A stretch of DNA of 64,000 nucleotides from Agaricus subrufescens. Taxonomy: Eukaryota; Basidiomycota; Agaricomycetes; Agaricales; Agaricaceae. The notes beneath the pieces are model-generated. The model did not search any database and was not told where the DNA came from. It saw only the letters and a program-made list of their open reading frames with translations. Within the stretch, counting starts at the first letter, position 1, and each line of letters opens with the position of its first letter. Of the stretch, positions 38,385-50,639 are shown in pieces. The position numbers and the translations under genes are program-made. The stretch is taken from the NCBI GenBank assembly GCA_029945375.1, contig CM057064.1, positions 2,170,001 through 2,234,000 on the forward strand, in the 5' to 3' direction.

Positions 38385-38867
38385 TATTACTAATATCTCC
38401 CTTTCGGTTCCTCCTTGCCAAAAAGTTATCGCCATCACTTTCTGTTAACTCGTTTGTGGCTCAGTCCGGTTGTATTTGTATTTCTAAGGAATATAGTCAT
38501 GTAATTCTGCTTATTTTATCCATGGAGTCGAGACAACATGCCTGTGGAAGTCACAATGCGTTATATTCGTGCATAAGCCCGAAGAAAGTTGAAGCAGGCT
38601 ACCCTACTAATCGGCTGTTACACTAAAAGGGGACTTTAACACTATTCTAAAGTTCCCTTCCCAAAGGAAAAAAAGAAGAAACGACAGACGCGGGCATTCC
38701 TACAATACAGAGATAGCATACAACACCGCTACCCTACACTATAAGGACCAATGCCCCATCAACGCAAAAAAAACGAGGGAATTGATTCGCAATGCCTTGA
38801 ATCCCAGATAAAAGACGAGCAAAAAACCCAGAAAACAAGAGAAGGAATCATCACAAACTACCTTCAC
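38385..38867. other. Convergent intergenic region
   Basis: About 0.5 kb between the stops of RPA1 and the membrane protein gene. It is A-rich near 38660-38850. No gene. Confidence 0.4.
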
Positions 38868-40943
38868 CTAATCCAAACCATATCTACACCAAAAACCTAC
38901 AACAGCAAATCCACCAAAGAAAATAGCCCAAGCCCAGATATCCCAAATAATTCGTCTGCGCATTTGTCGTTTTTGTAAAGCACGTTCTTTCCTTTGTAAT
39001 AAATCGTCGTGGACTTGTTGAGAGCGGGTATGGCGATGTCGAGAAAGGAGGGTTGGGTTTCCGAAAGCGGTTGTCGCGGGTGGTGGGATATTGTTTGTGT
39101 CGAGAGTGAGAGGGATGCTGGGGGATTCGATACCGGATGTTGTACTGGGACCGGGGATTGGTGGAGGTGGTGGCAGCAGGCTGGCAGAACTTCTGTCGGA
39201 AACAAGTGGTGCTGGGACGGAAGTAAGGGATGAGGAGAAATAATTTGAGGGTAAGATGATGGAGAGAGGTGACTTGAAGGTATGTGTGAGGACGTGAAGT
39301 ACGGAAGAGATGTAGTATGTCGCGAGGATAGACATAACAATCGTGATCGATCTGAGAATGTGCGAGGTATCATATGTGATACATATGAATGTGAGTACAA
39401 TCACCAAGAGCCCGACTGCGGATTTCTTCAACAACGTGAACATTCTCGAAACGATTTCAGGCATAGAAACGTGTCTGTGACTCGTGGAAAACCATTTAAA
39501 TGAGCCAACCGGGGATGGAGGGATTGTGATAAGGAGTTGTGGGGTACCAAAAAGGAGAGTAAGAGCTGCAAGAGTTGGGACAACGTAAGTTTGGATCCGG
39601 GTTGCAGGCGTAGACGAGGGGAAATCCGTAGGTCCGACTGATACAGTGGCCAAGGGAGGATTGGAAAAGCCATCGGGGAAGGCTGCAAAAACAACCAGCG
39701 GAAGTATCAAGCCAACCGCAGTCATGACAGACAATAAGGACAGGATCTTGAAGGAGCGGTACCATGGCTGTTTGAGCCTCCCGTCCCGCTGGGGCCTCAA
39801 AGTGACTCTTGATGAGCCTATGATTCCTCCTCCTGGTATAGGAAGAGAGGTGTCATCGAGGAATAACAGGGACTGAATAGTACCCTTGATTGAGGCATAT
39901 AGGGGCAGCGTGTTGGATGAGGTGAAAATAAATGAGGTTGCGACTGCGCAAGACAGGTGTCAGATTGACGATGAGCGGAAGGTCAATTTATCAACTCACC
40001 AAGACCATTCCAGATGTTCCGCGAGTTTGAGCGATCAGGATCGACGGCGAGCGTACCTTCCGCATGCAAGTAAGCTATACACGACAGCCAGAGTAGATAC
40101 ATGAAGATAGATAGATGTGTGGTGCTGATGACAACTCGAGACGCCAACGAGCCGGGATACGAAAGCGCCCATGCGAGTAGCGTGGCTGTTAACGCCAGAG
40201 CGAACTTCGTCGAGCCCTGTTGCAGAGCCGGTGCTGAAGAGAAAAGCGGAAGCACGAGACGTACACACTCTATTCTCCACGTTAGTTGGGAGTTGCATGC
40301 GGCTATGCGGACGATGCTTACCTTGGAGATATACTACAGTAAGAAACACCCTCAGCGTAGCAGTTCCAACCTTGACCGACAACCTATAAAACTCTCGCCT
40401 TTTCTCTACTCGTCGTCCTCTCTTCTTTGTGCTGACGAATGTATTAGAAAAGACATCTTCTAGGTCTGCTTTCCGCAGGTATCGGGCAATGAGGTACAAA
40501 AGATGCCTTGCTACGAGCGCCAGCACCGCACAGGCCAGTAGGCTGCTCAAGCCATACTCAAGTGGCAGTTGGTAACTGGGCAGAAGCAGAGCTCCGAGCT
40601 TGAGATACGGCGAAAGAAGATAAATGAAGACGGTGAACGGTGAGAGAGGAGGAATCGACAATTTGCCGTTGATGTGGTACAAGGGGCTGAGGGTGTCGTC
40701 CAAGTCGTCACTGTCATCAGAATCTGAGAAGAAGTCTAACGCAGAAGGGCGTTCATCGAGGTCTCTCTCGTCTTCGTCCTCCTCGTCGTTGTGATTGACA
40801 ATGAGAGGCGCCGAGGAATCCATTGCGGATTCGGGTGGCTCGTCGTCGGAATAGGCTGCCGAGTCATGGGAGAGGCGGGGATGACTATCATCGTCCAGAG
40901 CAACGGAGAGCGGGGTCGGTTTGGCTGGAGGGGGCAAAGCCAT
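38868..40943 (-). CDS. Polytopic membrane protein of unassigned family
   Basis: From the ATG at 40943 (MALPPPAKPTPLSVALDDDS) an acidic cytosolic N-terminus (DEEDEDERDLDERP and SDSDDSDDLDD) precedes about ten hydrophobic segments. These include LSSLLACAVLALVARHLLYL, FALALTATLLAWALSYPGSL, ILSLLSVMTAVGLILPLVVF, VPTLAALTLLFGTPQLLI and VGLLVIVLTFICITYDTSHI. A Pro/Ser-rich cytosolic loop follows, then a basic segment (LQRKERALQKRQMRRR), then a last membrane helix (AWAIFFGGFAVVGFWCRYG). Introns interrupt near 39880-39980 and 40265-40330. The layout resembles a transporter or channel, possibly an amino-acid-transporter-like fungal protein. I do not recognise the family and assign no substrate. Confidence 0.7.
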
Positions 40944-41024
40944 GTGGGAAGGAACAGGGGAGGGGTAGGCACGATTCAATTATTATTATACCACAGCCGC
41001 CTATTTATGATCCCAACTAAACAT

Positions 41025-41991
41025 CTACCATCCCATCTCCTTCCCGTGCTCATTCATAAATAGCCCTGTGCCGCAGTCAGTCCCAGCAGCGCGTCCCATT
41101 GGTCCAGACTCACCTGTCTGCCCGTCGTGCTCAAGCAGCGCCCACGGCAGCAGAACGCTCGCCCCACTCGTCACGTCCTTGCCCCCTTCACCAAAGGCAT
41201 TCAACTTGGTCGACGTATAACCAGGCGTCACCGCGTTGACTTTGATATTGTTCTGTCTCAATTCGTGCGATAGTGCAATTGTATACGAGTTGGCTGCTGC
41301 TTTGCTAGTATTGTATGCCACCAAGTGCAGTTGGCTATCCGGCCTTGCTTGCAACGAGTTGGACGCCATGTCCGTCGTGACATTCAAAATGACTGCATGA
41401 CCTCCCGCAGATGCTGCTGCTTTCACTAGTGGGACAAACGTCTGACTGGTCTGGATCATCCCGAAGAAATTGGTCTCGAATGTCCTTCGGATGACTTGCA
41501 GATCCACCGTTAGCGCGTTTTGATCCTTGCCCATCTCACTGATCCCTGTCAAACCCCGAGTCAGCGGTGCCTTTCAAGATCAAGATAACAGAAACCTCTA
41601 ACCAGCATTATTGACCAAGACATCCAATTTGCCATCCTCTTTCTCTACAAGTTCCTTTGCGGCGACAATACTACTCAAGTCCGTTACATCCAACCTGATG
41701 CTCTTGACATCTAGGTTCTCTTGTCTCAGCTTAGCTCTAGACCCAAGTTCATCAGTAAAGAGCTCAAGAGCATGTATCTTGCCAGCCAACTCACGCAGCC
41801 TCTTCGCCGGCGGCAGGATTACGAGCCGCCAACCATACTTTGTGGCCCTTTTGCGCAATCAACTTGGTCAGTTCCAGCCCAATACCAGCATTTCCTCCTT
41901 TAAGGAGCCATAAACGTCTTCAAGACAACGACCGGGACACGCTGAGAAAGAACATACCAGTTACTAGGACAGTTCTTTTCGTTGGGGACAT
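41025..41991 (-). CDS. Short-chain dehydrogenase/reductase (classical SDR)
   Basis: Four exons encode about 245 residues. The cofactor motif VLVTGGNAGIGLELTKLIAQ begins right after the ATG at 41991. The second-strand DV sits in SIRLDVTDLS. LDVLVNNAG is the NNAG motif. The catalytic serine region is AVILNVTTDMAS, and the catalytic Tyr-Lys pair lies in YNTSKAAANSYTIALSHELR. NAVTPGYTSTKLN is the typical PG segment. An NAD(P)H-dependent oxidoreductase of unknown substrate is expected, probably cytosolic. The expected Ser of the triad is replaced by Thr or displaced in NVTTDM, worth noting but not proof of inactivity. Confidence 0.88.
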
Positions 41992-42799
41992 GGTTCGAGA
42001 GGATTTGTTGACTTATGACCTCGCTTTCTCTCATCCTTATAAGTTCAAGACTTCGGTATCATTCAGAATCTCGCCGTCCGAACGCGCAATCTCCTACGCG
42101 CATTCGCCTGTTTCTCGACCGCCTTATCAGCCCTATCCTAAAGGGACATAACTCATTCTTCTATTCGACTATCTCATCATCACAGTCATGAGTCAGATAT
42201 TCTTCGGAGCATCGACGGCATGGACGCGTAATAGCTCAACTTGCTCTTGTCTATACCCTAATCGGCCAGTCCGCCACGCACCAAAAAGGACATAACACAT
42301 TCTGCCACTAGATTATTAATACATCGCTGCTGTCAATCCTTGCATTCATCATTATTCTCAACTTCCCTACTCTTCCCCACCGGGACTAGACGGCATGCAA
42401 TTGGTTCAGTCCATGGCACCGAGTGGGTATTTGAACCAGCAATCCCCGGACGTCCGTCAGTTTCAGCGATTGACTGCCACGCGAGCCGAAGGGACTGCTC
42501 ATCACCCTTACATATGATCCTCTGCTTGCTCTCTTCATTACTACAAGAGCGATGACAGGATCAGCACACGCATGTTCATGGTCCATAAATCCATTGGGTG
42601 GGTTTACAGAGACAGAAAAGTCACAATGGTGATTACAAATAACACATCTGAAAAGTCATCCAGCTTCGAATTCAATTCAGCCAGTCAACTATCGCACTTT
42701 GTTGACCCCGCTTTCGCTTGTTATAAGAGATTGGTACCAGTTACAAACCGGTGATCCTTTTAATAGCCAATAAATACCTTCTTGAAGACGAGGAAACCT
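41992..42799. other. Intergenic region between SDR and acyl-CoA synthetase genes
   Basis: About 0.8 kb with no gene supported. Short open frames (for example 42340-42555) have no domain or splice context. Confidence 0.4.
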
Positions 42800-45612
42800 T
42801 CATAGATTGCTGGAAGTAGTTTCACCCGAAGAATACATGCGAGCAATTTGCGCCTGGTAAAGTTTCGCAGCAATTTGGCGCTTGTACTTCATGGTGGGAG
42901 TGAGAGTATCATTTTCGATCGAGAAAAGCGTCAGAGTCAAATGGATGCGCTTGATCATTTCGAACCTATACACCAAAACTCAACTCCAACTTTCCATTCA
43001 AGAAGAAAAAGGTTTACTAACCCTTTAAGGCCGATACTCTGACCATGCTTCTTAAGCTCACTCAAGATATAAGCATTCACACGAACGTCCCTAATCGCTT
43101 CCTGGAGGCCGGCCTTGTCCTCCGGTGTGATATTTCTCCCAAGAATTCGTGAAGCAATTCGGGCAAGCGCGATAGGATCGGGAACGGCGATGGCAACGAG
43201 GTATGATTGGAGCGGGTCGCCGTGAACAAATATCTGTGCAAGGAAAGGATGAGAAGACATCAAATTCTCAACTTTCTCAAGAGCGACATATTCGCCCTGC
43301 GCGAGTTTCATGATATTCTTGACCCGATCAATAATTTTGAAGCGACCAACAGAATCGATCTCGGCGACATCACCAGTGTGTAACCAACCTTCCTCGTCAA
43401 TGGTTTCGCGGGTATTCTTTGAGTCTGTAGATGAAGTGAGCCGAGATAACCTCTTACAGAGTTCGGATCAGCTGACCTTTGTAGTACTCGGTGAATGAAC
43501 AGGCACCACGCATGCACAGTTCACCGCGAGGATTTGGCTTGTCTTCGGACGTGTAGCCCATAGCAGGAACATCCACTAATTTGACCTCGGCGGAGGCTGT
43601 GGGAGGGCCAACAAGCCCACTAGCAGTAGGATCCTCTAGCCAAGTTTTCGTACACGAAGCCATATTCTCCGTCATGCCATACCTGTATCAGGTCACCTGT
43701 CAGCTGATCCCTTGCAACTACAAAAGTAGGTAAGACCGCACCCTACAAATGAAGATCAGTCTTGAAGAAACATATTGTTATCCGATACACACCTTCAACA
43801 ACATCGCATGCAAAAGCAATCTTGAGGAAATCCACAGTTTCCGAGCTTATGGGTGCCGCACCAGATACCACGATCTTGATTTGACCCCCTAAAACTTTTT
43901 GGATCTAAAGTTACAGGATAAGTCATCGAGTATATGTATAAGAGAGTTTTCCCACTTTTCGGAAAACCAGCGCATCCCAAAATGGATGCGTGACTTGGCC
44001 GGTCGCATGGAGATTTCTTATTTTGGTCTCGACGGCCGTCTTAAAGAGTTTTCCTTTAAGCCCAGGAACATTGCCACCGGCCATAGCCGCCTGGTATAGA
44101 CGATTTAAGATACGGGGAACTGAAGGGAAGTAGTGAGGTTTTAGAATTTGGGCATCCTCCAGAAGGCGAAGAGGATCTCCGGAGAAATATCCAACTCGAG
44201 CACCAAGAGCCATCATAAGTGATTCGGTAAGTCGCTACCAAGGGACTAGAATCAGCCTCAAGTTGGAAAGGTGAAGTACATCAAAATAACCTCATAGATG
44301 TGAGCCAGAGGTAGGTAGGAGATGAGAGTGAGGTTATCTGGGACGCGCAGGCCGTGCATGTGGGTCGTAACAGCCATAGCAAGCATCTTATGCGTCAGAA
44401 TTGCGCCTAGCAGACGTTGCCGTCAGGTCAAATAACCTAGACACTCGAGGCGTTTACCTTTAGGTGTACTGGTTGTTCCCTACAAATACAATGACTCTAA
44501 GGTAAGTTGAGAGAAGAATTACCACTCACAGAGGTGTAACAAATAGTCGCAACAGTATCTGGCGCAGGTCTGATAGGCTCAATGAGATTAGCCTTGCCAT
44601 ACGCCTCAACTGAATTGGAATGAGATTTTACAAATCAAGCGTCACAAGGTAAACGCACGTTTGTTCCATTCCTGTACTTTGATTCCGACAGATTGACCCC
44701 ATCTGGCAAGTAGTTGAGCAGACTCGGCGGGAATGCTGTCAATAATGACGATTAATTTCAGTAATGCTATTTTGGGAGCGAGGTCGAGGAGAGTAGGAAT
44801 GTGGTTCGAAGTCGCGAAAATGATAGTGGTATGTGCGTGATTAATGCTAGAAATCCAACATGAACGCGTTTGTCAGACAGTGAAGGGGGCCACATTACAT
44901 ATATTCTGGAGAGAAATGATTATTGAGGGTTCAGAACGTTGAAGATACTTTGGATCTTGCTCACCGACGGCGTTATTGCCCAGCGTGTCGTACAAACTGA
45001 CGGTAACCTTTTTATAACTTTGGGCGGCGATATCGATAATTTGCCACTCTACTCTGGTCAGGTTAAAACAGCGCCCATAAGTCAAACAAGACACACCTGG
45101 GCGATTGGCTGACCATATACCAACGGTGTCGTATTCACCTCCTCCAACCTCGTCCTTACTGAAAAGACTATGGACGGCACTGCCAATGTATCGTCTTCTA
45201 TCATCGACTTCGCCCCAGGTAATCCATTCGTAATGGTTCGCGAGTTTGAGAGGGTTCTTCGAGATGACAGGACGGTGACCTAGGAAGTCTCTCTCTCTGC
45301 CGACTTTCAATCCATCCTCGAAGAGTTGGTCCAATGTCGAGAAAGAACCCGGACTATTCTCGTCAATAAGACCCCAAATACCTGGTCAGATATGAGCATG
45401 AGCACGTCAACAGGATGAAGTTATTCAAGTTATGCACCATTGCGATAATGAGCTGGCGTCGACAAGTGATTAGTTAATAGCAAGTGTTCAATTTTGATTA
45501 ACATCAACTGACCTGTTTGACCAGGTCGCTTCGTGCCTGGAACAGGAACCGCCTGCTGGTCAAAAGGGATGGAGCTGGGCCAGGCGACAATTTTCTCCCT
45601 GTTTAGAGCCAT
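42800..45612 (-). CDS. Long-chain fatty acid--CoA ligase (AMP-forming)
   Basis: An intron-rich gene for an acyl-CoA synthetase of about 690 residues. The ATG at 45612 gives MALNREKIVAWPSSIPFDQQ. The ATP/AMP-binding P-loop is ICYTSGTTSTPKGAILTHKM. The central domain includes SYLPLAHIYERL, PHYFPSVPRILNRLYQ and VSGAAPISSETVDFLK with VEGYGMTENMASCTK. The adenylate core is GWLHTGDVAEID, followed by FKIIDRVKNIMKLAQGEYVA. The enzyme activates long-chain fatty acids to acyl-CoA for lipid synthesis or beta-oxidation. The C-terminus ends SSNL; the last three residues SNL resemble a weak peroxisomal PTS1. About a dozen short introns were seen. There is no N-terminal membrane anchor. Confidence 0.92.
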
Positions 45613-46881
45613 GAGGGGGGAAGGGTAATACGATGGGCGCGAAAGCGGAATTTGTGATACTCAGGGACCACAGAGACTGATGAAGGATTAACACAATCCC
45701 CTTTCCACGTGAAAATTCTCCTTCTTAGCCGGACTTGAACGACAAAGTCCATTACGGCAAGCCCAGTAACTTTCAGGATATTCACAGCCCAGTGTTGTAG
45801 CAGCCGGAGTACGACATACATATGACATAGAGACAAACAATGATGTGTGTGATACTCTAATAAAAGCACACCATTGGTCCACCTATCTGGCTTCTCGTGG
45901 AGACCACCCGCATATTAGTACTAGCGCGCATACAATACTACCGGCATCGTCCTCCAACCGTGATTACATTTCGAAGCACCGGGGGAAGGAAAACCGTTCT
46001 ATTACCGAGAATGCCGGTTTCAACGGTCCCAACGAAAATAACAAAAATGTAATCACATCTGAATCACATTACAACTGGGGGTTCGATTGGTGGACTCCTA
46101 GAGTCTGCGGCCGCACGGCATGTCCCCCAATTCTATTCTACGGGAGACTGGCACAGTCCATTGACTACTTTTTTCGGCCACCCAAAGATAGTCGGACTAG
46201 CAGTACGCCCCCTGCATGGCTTGTTAAGCTAAATCCTGCGACAAACCGAGGGTATGTCAATGAAGAGGATAAGCAAACTGCTCCAGTCAGCCTTGCGGAC
46301 TACCACATACCACATCAATAATTAAAGGAATTGAGACCATCATTCTTCATCTGGCACCTATTTCTCGAGAATCCCTGCAGTGAGCTCACCGCACCTATAT
46401 TGCAGAGGCCAGGAAAAGCTTAAGGTGTCTGGGATAAAGTCTAGATGGCCGATTTGGGAGCCTACAATGTTGAACTTGAGTTGATTAACGTATGGTTATA
46501 ATTAGTACTCATCAATTCTAATTATAATTCCTATTCAATTCCTATTCAAGTCCTTCTATGAGGGTGCTTCCTAGGTGCTTCCCTACAAGTATTACAGCAA
46601 TAGATCTGGATTCTCTCACCACTCGTATGGTAACATCACAGTCGGAACTGTTCCAAGAGCTGACGTTGCAAAGTTTGACTCATAAATCGATTCCAACGCA
46701 TCAAAATATACATACATGCTTACGCCCTTCATGTGCCGCTGGGTTTAATCGGTCACGAAGTTTCAATGTCGCAATAAATTCTACTTATTCAAAACAAAAG
46801 GTAAGAGAATCAGTATCAGAATAATACGAGGACAGTTTGAGCATAAATTTTCCCAATCGCAACATAATTCAAATCGTTACA
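45613..46881. other. Intergenic DNA with one isolated open frame
   Basis: A 158-codon open frame on the + strand (45845-46321) has no domain, no hydrophobic segment and no neighbour context. It could be chance. 46440-46560 is AT-rich with repeated CCTATTCAA words. Nothing else is supported. Confidence 0.25.
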
Positions 46882-49395
46882 TCAATCGACCATACTCATG
46901 ACGAGGGGCAGTTCCCGACTTTCCCCATCGCCACCCTCGACAACAGGAGAAGCGATACTGGTCATCTTCCAGACTACAGACTTTTTAGAACTGGAGAACC
47001 GGAAGGAAGCCAGTAAGACGGAAAGGACGACCTCTATAATAATCATGAAGAAGATTGTAAAGCTCTCAGAGAGGCAAACTTACTCATCTCAAGCTGCGAA
47101 AACTTGAACCCACTGATAAGAAAGCAATGAGTGGCTGAACGATTCAGAAAAGACGGAACTTACAGGCAGGCACGGCCGCCGCCCAAAAACGTCATACTAC
47201 GATAAGCGTCAGCAATAATTTGTTCTAAGGTGGAGAACCACGTACACGTGCGAGTAAACACCCGGCATGTGTGCATCCGGCACACTTTCAGGAAGTGGAG
47301 ACAGCCATCTTTCGGGTTTCCATTCGTAAGAATCCGGGCCCCAGACGTCCGGGTTAGTGTTGGCACCAAGGACAGATACAACAATGTTGGTTCCATTCCG
47401 GATGAAGACTTCTGTAACTTCTTTCCCAGTGGAATCCATTACAGGTTTAGAAAATGGGACAATCATGTCTTTTCGAACGCTGAGTGTGCATTGTCTAGTC
47501 AAATATACAGGAGAGAAAGAGAGAAAGTACGTACGTTCTCGTCCCCGCAACATTGACAGGTGGATAGCTAGAAATCGAAGCATTGAGAGTCATGACAAGT
47601 CATTCAACGAATAGTACTTACACCCTCAACGTCTCGCGACAGACTGCATCAAGATACGGGAGGGAAACAAGTTGATCATAGCTCAACTGACCATTCTGTT
47701 GAGCTTCCCTGATTTCGGCCCGCAGCTTCTCTTGAACATCCGGATGTTGGGCGAGGAGCCAGAGGATCCGAGCTAGGGCGGACGATGTCGTATCCATTCC
47801 AGCAAAAACCAACGTCCTTTACCATGATTAATGAAGCAGTGGAACCTAATCATAAAGGTAACCTACGAGACCTAGGAAGCAAGATTAAAATCTGAAAGCG
47901 GCAGTCAAAAACTCGCTCACTTGACCAATAACTTCTTCATCAGTCAGTCGATCCTCCTCGGAAGCGACCGTATTAGCTCTCACTGTCAAAGTCAAGGTGT
48001 CGATAGAAAATTTAGGAAAATTTCCAACACTACTCACTGAGAATACTTATAATGTCCTTCTTATTCGTTATTTCTGCTACAACTGCGGGGTCAGAGCTCT
48101 CTAAAGCCTTCTTCTTTTCCTTGATAATTTCGACAGAAGTTTCGTACATGACGTCAAGAACGCGCGCGAGTTTTCGAGGATGTTGAAGGGGTAACAGTTC
48201 CACCATGAGCCTCTTAACACGGGGGAAATTGAATTTCACCGCCAAGGGGGAGATGAACTGGCCCACAAAGAACATGAGCGGTCCGGTAATTAAGGGACTA
48301 TAAGACTGTCAGTAATATTAACGAGTGAAGAAAGGGCACACATACACCAAGTTTCGAACCGCTAATCTGTACGGGTGATAGTCGTGATCATCGGTGAGGG
48401 AGTCAAACGAATAGCCCATCCCACTCTGGCCGATAAGTTCTAGGGCAGTTCGACTGGACCAGTGCAATATATCTACTTCTTGAGGCCCATTATCAAGTTT
48501 CTTCTTCAACACTGCTTGCAACTTTCATAGAACATTGTTAAAAATTACGTCACGGAACCGAGAAGTGACATACTCTGTTGGTAACCTCATAGAAGAGAGG
48601 AACTAATTAACGCGTAAGGGGAGGACCTCAAGACATCGGTACACGATTGCTCACTCATTTCCCGCATGTGATTGATCGAAAAAACGGGATTCAGCATCTT
48701 CCTCTGTTTTCGATGTTGCTCGCCTAATTAAATTGTTCAATTGAACAGAGATGTAGAGCTGCGTTCTGGTATTCTTACCAAGTGTTGATAGCAACCCCTT
48801 GCCAAAGAAAACGGCGGCGCGACTGTGAATAGATGTAGAGATCGAATCAACCTACAACAAAAATGCCTTTACCTGACAAACGGTTCGTAGAAGGCTTGAT
48901 CCTGTAAGTACGCATGTAGGTCAGAAGTCTGAACTCATCGTAAAAAGCTAACAGCACAGACCTTGACGAAAATGTGATGCAGGGCTTTAGGGTCGTATGT
49001 AAAGAGCATCCGTTCCTTTCGAGGAGAGTGAGAGGTGCAGAAAGAGCATTATCGAGTTTTGAAACTCACACCCAGGGCACCGTGAATTGTCATAGCCGTG
49101 CCGTCTAAGACAGAAATAGTTAGTTTGTATATATAGGACAGGCGTCTGTACATACAGCGCTTCAGGATACCATAGTGAAAGCCCCACCCATTTGAGTTGT
49201 ACAATTGGGGGATATTGCCTATCCAACTTTCAACAATTACACGCCCCTAATGAATAGGCACGCACCAAACAACCAGGACGAGGAGGGGGGCCCAGCAAGT
49301 TTAGCGAGTGGTGATGTAGAATGCCTGATCACCCGCCATATGAGGCGGCAGCAGACATAAACTACAGCAGCCTGTATAAGAATAGTGAGAAGCAT
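46882..49395 (-). CDS. Cytochrome P450 monooxygenase
   Basis: An intron-rich gene of about 540 residues. The N-terminal anchor LLTILIQAAVVYVCCRLIW follows the ATG at 49395, and the proline-rich hinge is GPPSSSW. The I-helix is VFAGMDTTSSALARILWLLA, with the oxygen-activating G-M-D-T-T. The K-helix ETLR is in DAVCRETLRV, and the PERW motif is WKPERWLSPLPESV. The heme loop MTFLGGGRACLGF contains the cysteine ligand. The protein ends PLVMSMVD. The heme loop and the overall pattern resemble basidiomycete CYP5150/CYP512-like families, but the family is not assigned. It is an ER-bound monooxygenase; the substrate is unknown and there is no secondary-metabolite core gene nearby. Confidence 0.9.
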
Positions 49396-50468
49396 TATTT
49401 GAGGAAAGACGGTATCGAAATTTGGGCCAAAGATGGGTCATTATAAGCCTCAGATTGTGTCATTTTCGCTGATGCCATTGGAATCTGCTGACATTCTCCA
49501 TTATACGTGATACGGGCGTCTTAGAGTGGGGCAATGAGGTTGATCACCTTCATAAAGCAGCTGTCAACGCGTTAAATTGGCAACTCCGTTCTCAGGAGCA
49601 TGGATCCCGTGCAAGGTAGATCTGCGAATTGTCTCGGGTCATAATAGGGCCGGAGGAATTCCTTTGACGTAGTCTTCCGAACATTGGCTATTCGCGAAAG
49701 CTCTAGACAGAACCTCTCCGTCTCGTTGGAACCAGCGTGGACAAGTTAGGCAAGATTTGGGCAAGATTCACTACGAAGCCACGGCGACTCTTTCCCAGCT
49801 GTCCTATAATAAGTATCGGCCATACCCATGTCTCCTTCGAAGGAAGTCATATGGTGCGACCACCATCGGAAGTTAGATCATATCATGCATGTCATTTCTA
49901 TTCGCCACCATCAGTCTCTCCGATAGTAGCCAAGTTCGACCCTGCGAAGGGACATGCCTGCCTGTCTTGACCGTAATCCTCGCCTGGCCTTCGACCGGGA
50001 TTTTCCGCCCTAATTGCGACCATATTCAAATTTCGCCGGTCCAGTGCCCCCGCAATTCCCTTGAGGTTGGGATTCTGATAGCACCAACAAGTAGTGGAGT
50101 GATATAATTTAGACAGAACGGCGTGGGTGAGAGAGAGAGGGCTCAAATATTAAGTAATAGTATTTTACAAATTCCATGAGTCGGGCCGAGTAACTCTGAT
50201 AGGCAAAGTCCAAAGCTTAAACGTAAACCTCAGATACTTGGACACTTGCTGCTAGGAAACTCCAGGTCTCCTATAATCTGGCGCTATGAAACCGATCCAC
50301 GTGTATGAACTATCTGTCATCACAGTTTGAGCTACTACAGTATACAGTCCCAAATACCTAGATGAGGCGAGGTGAGCCTGCTCCACGGGCCGTTATTGCC
50401 TAGTTCTTGATGCCAAGGTGGATGTCGGCCGATGTGGGGGATCAATGAGTGCCAGTAATGCTATAGTC
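49396..50468. other. Intergenic region left of the candidate large element
   Basis: About 1.1 kb without a supported gene. It holds the P450 promoter and host DNA flanking the putative transposon. Confidence 0.4.
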
Positions 50469-50490
50469 ACTCTATGAACCCATATAGGTC

Positions 50491-50528
50491 GTATTTTACC
50501 ATTACAGGAGGCGTAATCGGTAAAATAC
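50491..50528. repeat. Strong subterminal hairpin
   Basis: GTATTTTACCATTAC and its inverse GTAATcGGTAAAATAC pair over 15 bp with one bulged base around a 7-nt loop. A second hairpin (TTACTACC/GGTAGTAA, 50578-50598) follows 50 bp later. Both lie just inside the putative left end and could be transposase-binding sites. Confidence 0.65.
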
Positions 50529-50639
50529 TTCCTTTAGAGTAGGTTTTCGAATACGCCGTATTGACGAGTAGTTTTGGTTACTACCTGTAGGGTAGTAATT
50601 TACGAAGAGTCGTTTTCTGTTGTATTTTACCAATGCTCA

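Noticed and set aside
40943..40979. Longer start for the membrane protein
   Set aside because: The upstream extension would need TTG as initiator; the first ATG at 40943 is preferred for a nuclear fungal gene.
42400..42480. Possible tRNA-like T-arm (GGTTCAAATACCC)
   Set aside because: No matching acceptor, D or anticodon stems could be drawn.
50330..50470. Target-site duplication for the large element
   Set aside because: Bases flanking the two inverted repeats do not match, so none is claimed.
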